Origin: Wuchereria bancrofti
Taxonomy: Eukaryota; Nematoda; Chromadorea; Rhabditida; Onchocercidae
Length of the DNA stretch: 64,000 bases
Direction of reading: 5' to 3'
Assembly (NCBI GenBank): GCA_005281725.1
Contig: SSBO01000012.1
Span: forward strand, 22,729,965-22,793,964
Below are positions 45,349-57,772 of the stretch, piece by piece. Position numbers and translations under genes: made by a program. Below the pieces are notes generated by a model, which was not told the DNA's origin, did not search any database, and was given only the letters and a program-made list of their open reading frames with translations. How positions within the stretch are numbered: the stretch's first letter is position 1; the number at the start of each line of letters is the position of its first letter.

Positions 45349-48300
45349 ATGGATGAAGGGCCGTCATCGTCATCGGAAAATCCAAATCCAAACGTTGCGG
45401 TATGTTCGGATGAAATAGCACCAGCAATTCTTAGTACTAGCGGTACTTGGCTACGTCTTTCAATGCCATATTTCCCGAAGAAAAGTGTGGTATGGCGTTA
45501 TTTTGATCTATACGAATCAGATGGATATAGTCGAGCTGATACAGAAAGGATTGTCAAATGTCGCCTGATGAGCTGTATGCGGAAAGAATTACGTTTGGAT
45601 GCTCAATCATCTACCAAAGGAATGTGGGAGCATTTGCGTAACAAACATCCTGATGAGGCTCTAAAATGTGAAAATGGTTCAGTAGCACCGCAAGAAGAAC
45701 GTAAGTGATCTTTTTCTTTTATATCAGGATTAGAATAAGTTTTGTTTATTAAAGTTTCTGATGGCAAAATTAAATTTACAAAAAATAGCAGTATTTGGTA
45801 AAAGAATCAGTAAAAGTATTAACTTTAAGTCTTTGTTTATTGTGATTACTTAACCAAATCATAAGAGAAAAGTAAGTATGAGATTAGATTTTTATATTTA
45901 TCGAATTAAGAGAGATTAGTATAGGAAATGGAGAAATTATAGTTCAGATTGTTTTAATGTTTATTTGCATTCAGCTTTATCAGTTATCAGTTATGTCGAT
46001 AATTTACTAATTATATTTGTTCCATGTAGCAAACAATGGAGGATCAATGGAAAGCAGCGTTGCAGTAGCAACGAATCAACAAGTATTTGCTGCTTCAAGT
46101 CGTTTAATGTCCGATGTTTATGCTCCATACTCCTCATTAGCTGATGAGAAAAAGTATGAAATAATCCATCGATTAATTGGAAAACTGTTAGAAAGTATGC
46201 AAGAATGTCAGGATCGAGTACATATCAGCGATCAGTACAGCTTGCTTTCATTTGCTGATTATGCTCGATTACTTGGTAAGTCTTTCCAATATTTCTAGTC
46301 AATTTATCTTCATTGTATATCATTAAATCAATAATTTACTTCATTGGCAATGAGAATTTTCGAGTATTTTCGTTACTTCATATCAGAATTGTTCTTATTG
46401 TTCTACAATATTTCTTTTTTACTGTTCTTTTTTTTTCTGGAATTTGCTTTTTTTCATAAGATATTCGACTTACTACTTTCACAATATTCCAGGGAATTAA
46501 TTTATCAGAGTATTTTTGGATAAGCTTCATATTGTCATATACATTCCAATTCATAGAGTAATTTTCATTTACAACTACAATGGAAAGAAAAGATAATGTA
46601 GTATGTACAACATATGTAAATCAATACAATATAAAAGAATGAAAAAGTTTTAAATCATTTCTCTAAATTCACCTCAATTATTATACATGTTTGACTATTT
46701 GTGCTAATTATGTTCGTTTTCCTAATTGGAGTTTACTGCAGTACTTTTATTTGTTATCAAATTATACATCTTTTTACTCTACAGCCAAAGCTAAAACAAC
46801 AACACAGTTCGTATGCCGGGAGGCACCATTAATGTTACCGGAACCGGGAACAATAGTAATTTATGATAGTAAAGATAGCGGTGAACTTGATCTAGATATG
46901 TTACAAGTTAGTTTTTTTTTTCATAAATTTATTTTATCTTTATTATGATCATAGAAATTACTGTGAGTTGAAAAAGTTGGAAGAAAATAAGCATATTTTG
47001 GGTTTCACTACATCATGATATAACACGAAATCAAGATATACTATTTGTTTTCTGTGTTTTTGAAATCTGTGCCTGAAATATAGCAGATAGTTTTATTGCA
47101 GATGCGTGAGCATTTAAGACAGGATGGTTATTCATTCGATAACAATGATAGTGGTTTGTTGCCCGATAATTTGTATATAACACGATTTTTTAGTGGATGT
47201 GGAGACGATTTTGAAGATGGCCGAATTATGTAGTTTTTTTTTTTTTTTTTCCACTTATTTGCTTCATAAATTTGAACTTTGATTTGAAATTAGGTAATGA
47301 TTTGTTGTATCGATAGTAATGTATAAGTCGATTAACTTAGTACAACAGAACTTTGAGGAATAGCAATACAATATTAGCTCTTGGTATTCATAATCGTAGT
47401 AGGAAACTCGATGCAAAATCGCCGCGATGCAAAGAGCATTTTATAAAGACGATCACCTGAGCTAATCACATGGAAATTAAAGTTGCAGGCGTTACGAAGT
47501 TACAACTACATATGAAGATGCGGGTTATGTTTTGTTCCATTATGTTAAAGGTACAAAATACGAAGTAGGATCAAGACGAAATACAGGCGAAATACCTGTT
47601 CATTGCTATAAGCCAAAAGCACCACGTTTAAAAAAAGTTGGTTTTTATCTTCTAAACCATTGGTCACATGTTTTTAAAACTTTTCTGTTAACACTACTAA
47701 TTAATACAGGTTAGTGAAAAATGATATTGTTTAGAGTACACAGCAGCTGATTGCTAGGAGTGATTGCATTAGAATTTAACATTAAGTGGAATCATTGAGA
47801 AAGCATTAGAATGTAACTTTGCTATTTAGTTTTTTCTTTTCTTTATATCAAATATGCTTTTTAGGTTGATGAGAATAAGAGAAGAGCAGATGCATCATCA
47901 AATCGTGGATCACCAGTTTCACATCAGTCAGTTAAAATTAAACGAAGCGAATTAGATGGATTACAAGCAATCGCTGGATGTTTGCCGCCAAGTTTTCAAT
48001 CATTTCTAGGAAACATTAAAATGGAAACAGATAAAGATGAAAATCTTAATGGTATGGATTTATCTTTTGAGGAGAACGTGGAAACTATTGGAAGTGGAGT
48101 GGACGATTCTCAAATTGAAGATAATTGCGTCAATATCGCCGGATTGTTGACATCATCTTATCCAACCAGAGATTTAAAACAAACGCTGAGTGCACACGAT
48201 GTCAAAACAGATACAAAAGTGGAAAAACGTGTTATGAATATTCTGAAAAAAGCAGTTCGCGATCAGCGTCGAAGTAAAGTTCATTATTTGGCTCGAAGAA

Positions 48301-48623
48301 CGAAAAATGTGAATTGGGTGAAAGTTGCAGATGAACTTCAAAAAAAAGCAGTTATGATAGCTGCGGCAACGAACAGTGGTGGTACGGGAATGACAGGGAA
48401 TTTGATGGCAAATGAGTTTGAGGAAGAAGAGGAAGAGGGACATGACTGTAATAATATTAATGATGATGATGGTGATGATGATGATTATGATAATGATAAT
48501 GGTGATGGTAGTGATGACAAAAATGTTAGTGATGAACGTATGAATAATATTGCCCCAAATTATGATGATTCATCAAGCTGTGATGTCCAATTATCAAATA
48601 CTGGGGATAGTAATGATGTCTAG
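45349..48623 (+). CDS. BED-type zinc finger protein, 584 residues
   Basis: Exons 45349-45700, 46030-46275, 46785-46906, 47102-47229, 47489-47636 and 47865-48623 join in frame to 584 residues. The N terminus has a BED-type finger at about residues 45-102: W49 and F52 of the aromatic start, then C71-x4-C76 and H95-x4-H100. BED fingers bind DNA. C71-x4-C76 is wider than the usual C-x2-C. Residues from about 240 to 330 form a compact unknown region. A basic stretch (KKAVRDQRRSKVHYLARR) and a long Asp/Asn-rich acidic tail end the protein. The ATG is chosen because a TTTTTAAG acceptor ends 6 bases upstream, suiting spliced-leader addition. A nuclear DNA-binding role is inferred; the exact relative is unknown. 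Confidence 0.8.
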
Positions 48624-51600
48624 ACTTGTGCTAAAAATGTAAAAAGTATTTTTTGATCGTTTTCATATTCATAGATTTCATCTTGCAATATTCTTCAGTT
48701 CCGCCAAGAAGAAAATTTCTCTTCCTTGAGATTAGCTAATAGAGATTTCGCTCGGATCATTTTTGAAAAATTAGGTAGTTTATTGCTCTTTTATTTTATT
48801 TATATTTATATAACTTTATTAGATGTATTGATATTGTATTTTTCTTACTTTCTTACAATCATAATGAGGCATTTCCATGTAAGATTAGTCAGTCTTTAAA
48901 AAGTATCGTGTGCTACTTTAGATTACCAATTATCTAAAATCTATAATACTATAATTCTGATGAAGAATTCATTTAGTAAATTATTATCTATGGTCAAAAT
49001 TAGTCTTCTATGTATAGGTGGATGAAGTATTCGTCCTGCCTATTTTAACTGACGTTTGAGTGATTTTTAGAAGTTTTATCGGTGATATTCAAAGTATATG
49101 TAAATATCTCGATATTGCTAATTTCAGGTTTTGCTATAGAAGAGTTAGAGAAGGGAAAGCTGAAAGTATTTAGATGTTGCTAGAAGTGCAATTAGATCAT
49201 AGCAGCAAATTATGAAGTTGTAAACAGGTCTCAACTAGAGCAATTAACAACTAATAACTCTCTATATTGGCAATATTTTAATTGTTAAATTTATTCTTGT
49301 TTTTTTCATACCGCTTTATCGTGTTGTCCATTGACAATCATCATGACTACTTAATTCTCAGGACACTGCTATTGTTATTAGTGAATCTCCAAGAATTTCA
49401 AGATGAATTTCCAAGAATTTCGCGCTTATTTCAGGAATGAAATTACAGTTTTTGCATTTTTGAAGCTTGAGAGATGAATAATCGTTTAAATCGTTCAGTG
49501 CATACGTTTCATTTATTAATGAATGGTAAGAAATGTAAGTGGTATATAATGCTACTTTAACAGTCAATTTTACTCTGAGATCCTGCTTAAATACTAAATT
49601 CATAATGTTTTCTATTAATTTATTCCAGTTGTAATAACCACTTTGAATATGCAGACTTTTTCTTCAGTCTATATTTCTAGGCATTGGTTGCATTATTAAA
49701 TGACTTCACTAAGTATATTTATTGTTAACTATTACTAAATGAGTAGATGTTTTTCATATTCTATAATTTAAATGCTATTACATTTGAGAAAATATCTTCT
49801 AAACAATATCTTTGCTATCATTTTTATTGAAAAAGAAAAAATGAAAATTTTATATTTGTGAAGGTAGAAGATTTTGATTTTTGTTAAATAGATAAGATTA
49901 AGGTATTTTATGCGATAAGTGTAAACGCATATTCAGTGTGGTATTGGAATTTTTAAATTATGCATTTTTTTCTTTCTTTTTTTTTTTCTTTTGTTCTGCT
50001 TATTCTTATTGGTCTCAGAATTGTTCATGTTTTCCTCCAGGTATAACAGGGAGGTTGTTTACTCTCTGCCTTCATATTTTCCGCAATGCATTGGACTGAT
50101 CTCAGCACCGGTGCCTATATATATATACATATATAGTCCACGAGTGATCCAATTTACAGGTTACAATTTGGGCTGTTTCAATTATCTTTTTTTTTTTTTT
50201 TTTTCCTTTTTCACAGACTAAACTTTGAACTAGCTTCTTATTATTATTAAGAATAGGTAAATTTATTTCACCTAGTCGTTACTATTTACTGGTAGATATC
50301 AGGGAGCACTATACGACAACCACTAACATTTTACTCTATTCTATCTTATTTACAATAGGAAGTTAATCCTTTTATTTATTTACAGGTTCATTTGATATTT
50401 TGTGCAAATATTTTGATTATTTCGTTAAATGTTAAAGATTTTACCATTGTTGCATAGAAATAATTTTGCTTATAGCAACTTTGATCTTTTCCTTTTTTCT
50501 TTTTTTTTTTTCCATCCATTTTGTTTCTGTAATTTTTATTGTACAGCGAACTATAGATTTGGGCAATGGTAACATTTTTATTTTGTTATGAAAATAAACA
50601 TTTCATCTGATAGTTGTTTTGTTCAGGTACATCTGAAAGTCCTATTTATTAAACCCAAAAACACCCAAACGATTTAATCTTCTTTGTCTTCGTATCCTGA
50701 AATAGTCATTCAAATTTGCATTGCCAAATGGTTTAACTGAACTTGAAACACTGCGTAATCTCAACAGTTTAATCATTAAGTTTATCATTCAAAGATATCC
50801 GTATTTCCGATATGATCCGGATTTATTTTTTCGGACAATAGCAATATCAAACAAAATGAAAGTGAAACGGTTGAAATGAGATGTCATTCTACACTTCAAC
50901 GTGTTACAATGTATAACATGCGAGATCTTATGAAGATTTTTCTACACCAGTAAAAATTGAACATCAAGTAGATAATATTGAAAAAGAATAAAGAATAATA
51001 CCGATAATAAAGAATGATATTAAATGAATAATAAATAAATAAACTGAATAATAATAATAATAACATAATAATGAATGACAAACTTTGAAAAATAAAACTG
51101 GAATGGTAGTAGATCAATTTATATTTCATCTTTCTTTTATGATTAGAATAATTTACGTAGAAAACAAGAAATCTTACAGTGTAGGGTGCATGGCAAATAT
51201 TTCGCTAATTCTTTCTTCATGCTTCTTAAACAACGAATTGCTGATCATTGGATTATAGCATAAATATAAGCAAATCCCAGATACATGTGAATTTGAATTA
51301 TCAGAAGAAGTTATAAGGACAAATTTATTCCTCATTCTTTCCTATTTTATTATTAACTTAATAATGGATAAATTTAAGAAACTACAAATTCCGAGAATAT
51401 CTAAAAAGTTGGAATTTCCAAATGGAAAAAGTATTGAAATAGTTCTGTTGTGATAATGAAGATGGACAAACACTAAATGCATCAATAAAGCTAACAAGAA
51501 AAAAATGTACAACCTTAACATTTTGGTAATACCTCTGTCCCTCTCTCTCTGTCTCTCTCTTTCCATATAAATGATTAGTATATTTAATCTCTGCTATCCA

Positions 51601-51916
51601 AACTCAAGTTATTGAAACGATACCATTAAGGTAGAGCTGAAAACTGTTAGAAAGGACAACCGATGTCTCCACGAAATAATGAAAACTAGTTAATGAATCG
51701 AGATAACATCAGATCTTCAAAATGATAAAAAAACCGCCAAAAAAGAAACCCCTCCATGACGACTGATAATGATGGTTAGATTTTCGTAGATATCACTTAC
51801 CTTTTTTTGATGCATCAAAAATTTTATTACATTTCTTGTCTGGAAATTCTATACTTTTTTATACGTCTAGAAATTCTATATATATTATCGAATAGTGACT
51901 TCTTGAATCTCATTTC
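48624..51916. other. Intergenic, no supported gene
   Basis: This is the 3' flank of the BED gene and, on the other strand, the downstream side of ogg-1. It holds AT-rich sequence, an AT/TA tract near 50118-50135 and a CT microsatellite near 51538-51565. Open frames are short and without recognisable features. Confidence 0.55.
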
Positions 51917-51959
51917 CGAATTATATAATAAACCACAGTCTGGTTTATTATATAATTCG
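51917..51959. other. Perfect 19-bp inverted repeat (hairpin) downstream of ogg-1
   Basis: The arm CGAATTATATAATAAACCA at 51917-51935 is followed after 5 bases (cagtc) by its exact reverse complement at 51941-51959. It lies about 170 bases past the ogg-1 stop codon on the minus strand, so it may fall in that 3' UTR. It could be a structural RNA element or a small mobile-element relic. Confidence 0.8.
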
Positions 51960-52128
51960 TGAAAATACTGCATAAATCAACTCAAATGGTTTGTAAATCT
52001 TTCACAGTGAAAATTAATTTATTATTCGTACAGATACTGCTCCACGGCTTACTGTGAATGAACGAAATCCGTACACAACCGTATAATACTTTCATGAAAT
52101 TAGTAACAAATGTTCAATGCCAATTTTC

Positions 52129-54488
52129 TTATAGCTTTACTGTTTTTATTTTTGATAATCTCTTCTTTGTCGGTTGTCTGATATTCATCTGTCGCAGATG
52201 TGCTGTAAATAAAACAGCTTGTGCCCAACCGGCATATGGGCCAAACTTTTCTTGCCAAACGGCTGCTGAAAACCGTTCACGTGATTTATGATCTAATGGA
52301 GGCATTAAAACATTGATATTGAAATTTGCCACCTATTATGAGCCTTGTTGAAAATTTATATTAATTACAGAAAGGTCTAAATTGTAATATCCGTTACAGA
52401 TTTATTAAGATTTTGAAAAACTAAAAATAAATCAGAAATCATGTGAAATTTAAGTCATACCAACTTGTTGCCGATCCTTCCCTTGTAAAGACTTTCTTTG
52501 CTGTAATGTTTGCAAATAATTTTCTGCTGTAATTTGTAAAGTATGCGTATCAATTGGTACAACGGAGTGCATGCGTAATCCCATTAAACATATGCAGTCT
52601 GCAACCTTGAAAAAATTCCAAGGAATTCTTATGATGAGATTGATTCAGGGAAGTTTTAATAAAAAGACGGATCACACAACCAAACTTTTTTTCTGCATAG
52701 GCTATTATTTTAAGGTATTTTATTCGGTTATACCTTTCAACCCATCAAATCACTAATGTCATTAACGAAATGGGACAAACTAAACAAGCTAAATACACTC
52801 ACCTTTGCACCAATTCCTCGCATTTGTTGAAGCTCTTCCATTGCATCTTCGTAACTACCCTTTGATAAATTTTCCAGAAATTGTTCCCCGTTATCTTCCT
52901 GTCATTAAAATTATACATTACAATCATTTGAAATTTAAATGAAAATCAAAAAACGCTATCAAAAAGTTTACCTAAGATAAAATTTACTTCAACATTTTTA
53001 ATCTAGTTACGGAGGAAGAACTTACGAGTGTTTTAGAAGCAAGTGCAATGTTCAGAGCGCGGTAACCGAATCCACGAATTCGCAACACTTTTTCCAATGC
53101 AGGATCATCAGTCATGCGTTTTAGATCAGCAAAATCATAAAATGTTTTCATACCATTCGAACAAGGAATATTAGTGCTCTCGCCGTACAGCTCACATAAT
53201 GTTTCAACCATATCTGTATGAAATGAATCAGTTTTGATACGAAAGGGATGCTATCTATATTACATGAATAGTTCACTTCAGCTAACCTAAAATTACATGA
53301 AACACAAAAGTTGATTTAATTAAGCTTGAATGCGCCATGGGTTTGTTCTTTGGTCGAAAAAGTGATATTAAGCTTAAAAAAATAACATATAATCTTGTCA
53401 TCATTGGATAAAATCAGTAAGATATGTAAAAATATACTTGTGATACGTCGGATATGATTATTTGCAGAACAAATGAAAGCAAAAACAGTTTCTAATGGAT
53501 CTTGTCCAAGAACACGAATTCCTTCCAATTTCATCCGATGATTTTCTAGAAGATGAGCGAAATATTTGTCATTTTCAGCCCATAACTTATATAATGGCAT
53601 CAGTTCAATATCAAGCTAAAATATATCACAAATTATATACTGCATCCTTATTGGACACAAAAACCTCAGTTCAAATCAAAATTATTAACCAGCCACTTTG
53701 CACTGTGCTAACAGTTCTTAAGTGCGAATACTAAACTCAAAATTCCTTTTTTAAAGGACGATTTTAGAATAAGAAATTTAAAACATTTTGGAGAAGGAAA
53801 ATGCAAAACAATCAATGATAAACCAACTAACCTGGAAATAATCTTTGAGGACATCCAAGTCGTTGCCACGAGCTTTTGAAAACTTTGCCAACACTTCGTA
53901 ACCTAACTGTTCATCATTCTCGCGCCATATTTTCCATACTCGATGTTTAGCAACACCAAGAAATATGTCATCTGATGCAGGAGAGATATTTTCATCATTT
54001 GTTACCAATTTTCTCCATCTCAAAATTGAAAAAAAAAAGCTAAGCCGACTTTAATAAATGACGAACTTTGTTATACAACTACTTGTGTTTTGCCTGTCGC
54101 ACTGTATATACTGAAAGAGAAACGAATTTATAAAAAATAAATTTGACTGAAACTACTTCCGAGTGATATCATCAAAACTTTTTGAATTCTTTTGCTTTTG
54201 CTTGGTTTTCTTGTTTTAGCCAATGCCTGAACCCGATGCTATCAGCACAAGAACTACCTTCTTCCCAATAAAGTCCACGTATTTCAGATTCGAAAGGTTT
54301 TAGTAAACTTTTATTTATTATACACCAAAGGCGCATTAACTGAAATAGGATGTGTTTACATATACGTTAATAACAATTCAGATACCGAAATAAAGCGAAA
54401 GTAATTAAAAATATTACCTAAATGACTGGCCGCCTAACAATACTGCCCCAAGGTTCAATTCGTTTTTCGAGCATTTCAACAACGGCAT
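52129..54488 (-). CDS. ogg-1: 8-oxoguanine DNA glycosylase/lyase (OGG1 type), 354 residues
   Basis: Minus-strand exons 54418-54488, 53832-54018, 53438-53615, 53026-53213, 52803-52898, 52465-52605 and 52129-52332 join in frame. OGG1 excises 8-oxoguanine paired with C and nicks the AP site, in nucleus and mitochondria. Seen: GGQSFRWRK near the N terminus, [26 protein letters not shown], the helix-hairpin-helix end MRGIGAK with catalytic Lys240, VADCICLM, then PIDTH with Asp259, the same 19-residue Lys-Asp spacing as the human K249/D268 pair. [12 protein letters not shown] keeps the Gln and Phe that grip the base. Length is close to the human 345. The start [14 protein letters not shown] shows no clear mitochondrial presequence. 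The exon 6 donor (CAA|GTTGGT) is chosen by phase over a GTATGA four bases on. Confidence 0.93.
54172..54336 (-). CDS. Possible 54-residue ORF inside ogg-1 intron 1
   Basis: A minus-strand frame starts [20 protein letters not shown], contains [20 protein letters not shown] and ends at TGA. A TTTCAG acceptor lies 3 bases before the ATG, suitable for spliced-leader addition or for an alternative exon. It cannot continue from ogg-1 exon 1, as that join gives an immediate stop. The residue mix looks protein-like, but the family is not recognised. The plus strand also has a short frame here after GTTTTAG (54214-54220). Confidence 0.3.
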   Translation of the reverse strand: MRLWCIINKSLLKPFESEIRGLYWEEGSSCADSIGFRHWLKQENQAKAKEFKKF

Positions 54489-55487
54489 ATTATTCAAAGG
54501 CAATCAATACGCCCCCAGAAATTATTCAAAAGCAATCAACAAGCAAATAATAAATAATTAATTGATGGCAGACAAAATGGAAAAAATAAAAACTGAAAAT
54601 AAGCGAAATCCATTTTATGCTCTCATCCTTTTCACTTTATAAAATCAAGCAAGGATGAGAAGAAATTCACAATTTATCTTACCTATTAGTTATCATTTAT
54701 TTCCATTTAATCATTGAATAAAAAACAATTGGTTAAAGTTAACAAGTCTACTTCAATTTTCAGCTATAGAAATTCTCTCATTAATTTTCAATTCCAGATC
54801 TTCAAACTGAGTTTCCTCTTATTGTCATCTTAAATTAAAAGTTCCCTCACTGCTTCCATTTTTCATTTACTCTTTCATATCTACTATTAAACATATAACT
54901 TTACTACATCTACTATTTCAAACTCATCAACTTACTTAATAACTTCTTTATTCAGTTACTAATATACTGATTGTCAACCTTTTCCTTCCCATTTACTTTT
55001 CAAGAAGATCCAATTTCTTAACAACGACACTAATATTCTTCGTACTTCTTTAGAATCTAATTGTCTAATACAATAAAAGCATTTATTAATGCTTATTATC
55101 GATCGACTCAGCATTGTCGTAAGCAAAAGTCTCAGACAATATCCCGGTAAATCTCGGATCATCAATATCACTTCGTCAACAATCTCAAATTTCAAAATAA
55201 TTTTCCGCTGCATCATGTAGCGAGCGCATCACCGACTGTAGCAGCTCGGTTGGCACATATATTGTTGGGTTCTGTAGGCGCAGGTGGTTGTAATGAGTGA
55301 GTGATGCGTGCGTGCGTGCGTGCGTGCGTGCGGGTGGCGTGGGTGGTGCGGAATGAGAGGATAGGTGAACTGATGGGTGCGTTGGTTTGTGTTATTGAAC
55401 TCTGTGATGTTAGCTATTGCATTACGGTAGTTGTGTTGATGCGTTAAAACGTGATAAAACGTGATCGATAATGTTGATTAAATTTCA
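54489..55487. promoter_or_regulatory. Divergent intergenic region between ogg-1 and the gene at 55512
   Basis: The two genes are transcribed away from each other, so this 1-kb interval should hold both promoters. An imperfect direct repeat (attattcaaa[ag]gcaatcaa) lies at 54490-54541, just upstream of ogg-1. The right half is richer in GC and includes the TGCG tract. No TATA box or known site is recognised. Confidence 0.4.
55305..55332. repeat. (TGCG)7 microsatellite
   Basis: Seven perfect TGCG units lie about 180 bases upstream of the gene at 55512. The alternating purine-pyrimidine sequence can adopt Z-DNA. It is followed by a G-rich stretch (gggtggcgtgggtggtgcgg). Confidence 0.9.
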
Positions 55488-55511
55488 GGCCACGAAAGAT
55501 GTATAGCAGCA

Positions 55512-57772
55512 ATGCCGGGAGTGGTCCGAAAGAAATGTGCTGAAAGGAAGTTGCTAACGGTAAAGAATAGAGGAAGAAGGAGAGCACGACAGATGTCACA
55601 ACAATCGGAATTACTTGGTAGCATGGTTGGAGAGAATGACTCTCGACCAGGTATGTTATTTTACTACTCAATTATAAATTCAAGTGTTGAAGTTGTATAT
55701 AAATAGAAATAAATAGTTTGGAGAGGAGTATTTTCAGTTAATGGGATGAGATGCTGAAAATTAATGCATTTGCAAAGTTTATATATTACTGTATAGATCA
55801 TACTGATTAGGTTTTATTATTGCCAGCTGTTATTCTATTTAGGGATAATTGGTTACTGCGGACAATTCAGATGTATGAAATTCTTTTTTTCTTTTCATCA
55901 TGTTATTCACAAAATTTTAGAGATCTTTCGGAAATTGCTGAAGCATGAACAACGCGAAACACCACCGCGCTTGGTATGTAATAAACTTTCTTGGTTTTTT
56001 TTTGGATAGGACTTTTTACTAAGATTGGTAGAAAGGGAAGCAATTATTGAAGGAATTAACGACAAATGTACCGACATAATCAGCGGAAATGTGAATAGGT
56101 GATATAGTTCTGATTAGATATGGAGACAATGAACGGCTGTATATAGTTGAAAAGACATGTAAAAGAGACATATAGGATTGTAGATTGAACTGTTTTGTTA
56201 TGAATGTAACGGAAAAACTTATTTGAAGTATTTTTCCATTATGTTTTTACTCTTACCTTTTCTTTTGCAGTCGCCAGTCGATGGTCTCTCGAATGACCCT
56301 AGCGTTTCCACAGATAGCAGTAATAGCAGTAATGACGATGCTAAGAAACCATGCGTATTACTTCCAAAAAATAGCGATGAGAATCAAGGGTCGCTGTTGG
56401 ATAGGAAGGATGAAATTCAGCGTTTGCTTTCGAAAGTAAGATTCCCAGATGGTGAAAGGATTTTAGTTTCATATGGAATGTTATTTTGTGATGAATTACA
56501 CCGTGACTGTTATAACAGGTTTGACAGGGTGAAATTTTTGTGGGTTTTTGACGAAATTTGCTTTATTAGTTTTGGCGAGAAGTGCTGTTACAGCTTGAAA
56601 TCATAATATATCTATAATATGGGTGAGATAATATAGCACAGTGCGGCTCGAATTGCATACGTAATACTGTATTTTTGAGATTAGCGGTTCTGCATGAAAG
56701 AAATATTGTGAATTTCGCTAATTACAACAGTTCATGAAGGAATAATTCCGTATATTTCAAGATTAAGTCTCGAAAATGATTAGTGATTTTCAGACTGCTA
56801 AACAAGAAATGCCACAGCTCGACAGTGAGTGTCAGAATGCTGCATGTGGTAAAGTTCCAATTATACCTCATTTAGTTCAGTTTTGGATAGGTATTTCTTT
56901 ATGCTTCGGTACTTGACAATGACGTAAGGTTTGGTGTACCACTTAGCCTTACTTATATATCTATCAAGAACATCCAAGAATAGGCTGAAGTTATTAGAAA
57001 TACAAGATTTTTATCGAGAGAAATTTGAACATTTGATGTAAATATAGGTTACAAATTAATTATTATGTTAATGAAATGGTTATAGGGCAAGATAATGGTA
57101 CTGATCCTGAATCGGCAGCGACATCATCAGTGCATTCAGATGATACGCCACCCCGTTTAACTGCTGCTCAAGTAGTAAGTTTGTTCGTAATCGCTTGGAA
57201 AAACAGAATCATTGTAGTGGTTTTAGTAGTTTTTGCTGGTATGCATTCATCTTATTTTTTGTTTCGCAAGTCATCAGAATTTTCAGAGTTCGTCATTTTC
57301 ATCAAATATGATGGATGGAGAAGAAAGCCGTGGAGAATACTGTGACGATAATGCATCGCCTCCACCTCTTGATAAGTATGCATCTGCTGGATCGTCACCA
57401 ATAGTTCCTGGATCCAGAGCGAGAGATTCAACATTGTGGACTCTACGTCTCAGGCGGCGTCCATTTCATACATCTTTGCTTAGTGCTGCTTCTGAGGCTG
57501 GTCCTTCAGTGAATAAAAGAAGTTACTCGGAAGCAGATTGGGCGAACAGACTAGCGGAAGTACTCAGGGATTTGCATCCCAGTCAGCTAGTGCTGGCAAA
57601 GGAAACCATTCATTCAACAGTGGTCAGAATTCTCGCGCAAGAAATAACGTCTGATATATCATGTCTTATGAATCTGATCGAAAATCAGGATCGACGTGCT
57701 GCCGCTTTTGAAAGAGTTCTTAAGGATTTGAAGAAATTTAAAACTGATTGTACTTATGATACCACCCTTTAA
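55512..57772 (+). CDS. Unrecognised basic/Ser-rich protein, 328 residues
   Basis: Exons 55512-55650, 55921-55973, 56271-56435, 56794-56848, 57086-57174 and 57287-57772 join in frame. The start ATG lies 23 bases after an AATTTCAG acceptor, suitable for spliced-leader addition. The N terminus is strongly basic (RKKCAERKLL, NRGRRRARQ), like a nuclear localisation signal. The middle is Ser/Asp-rich and disordered. The C-terminal about 80 residues look folded and helical (WANRLAEVLRDLHPSQLVLA ... IHSTVVRILAQEI), with a faint resemblance to the BESS motif of insect nuclear proteins that I would not rely on. Function unknown; a nuclear role is inferred only from charge. Confidence 0.75.

Noticed and set aside
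52461..52464. ogg-1 exon 6 ending at GTTG|GTATGA
   Set aside because: That donor shifts the frame and gives an early stop in the last exon; the GTTGGT donor four bases earlier keeps the conserved C-terminal helix.
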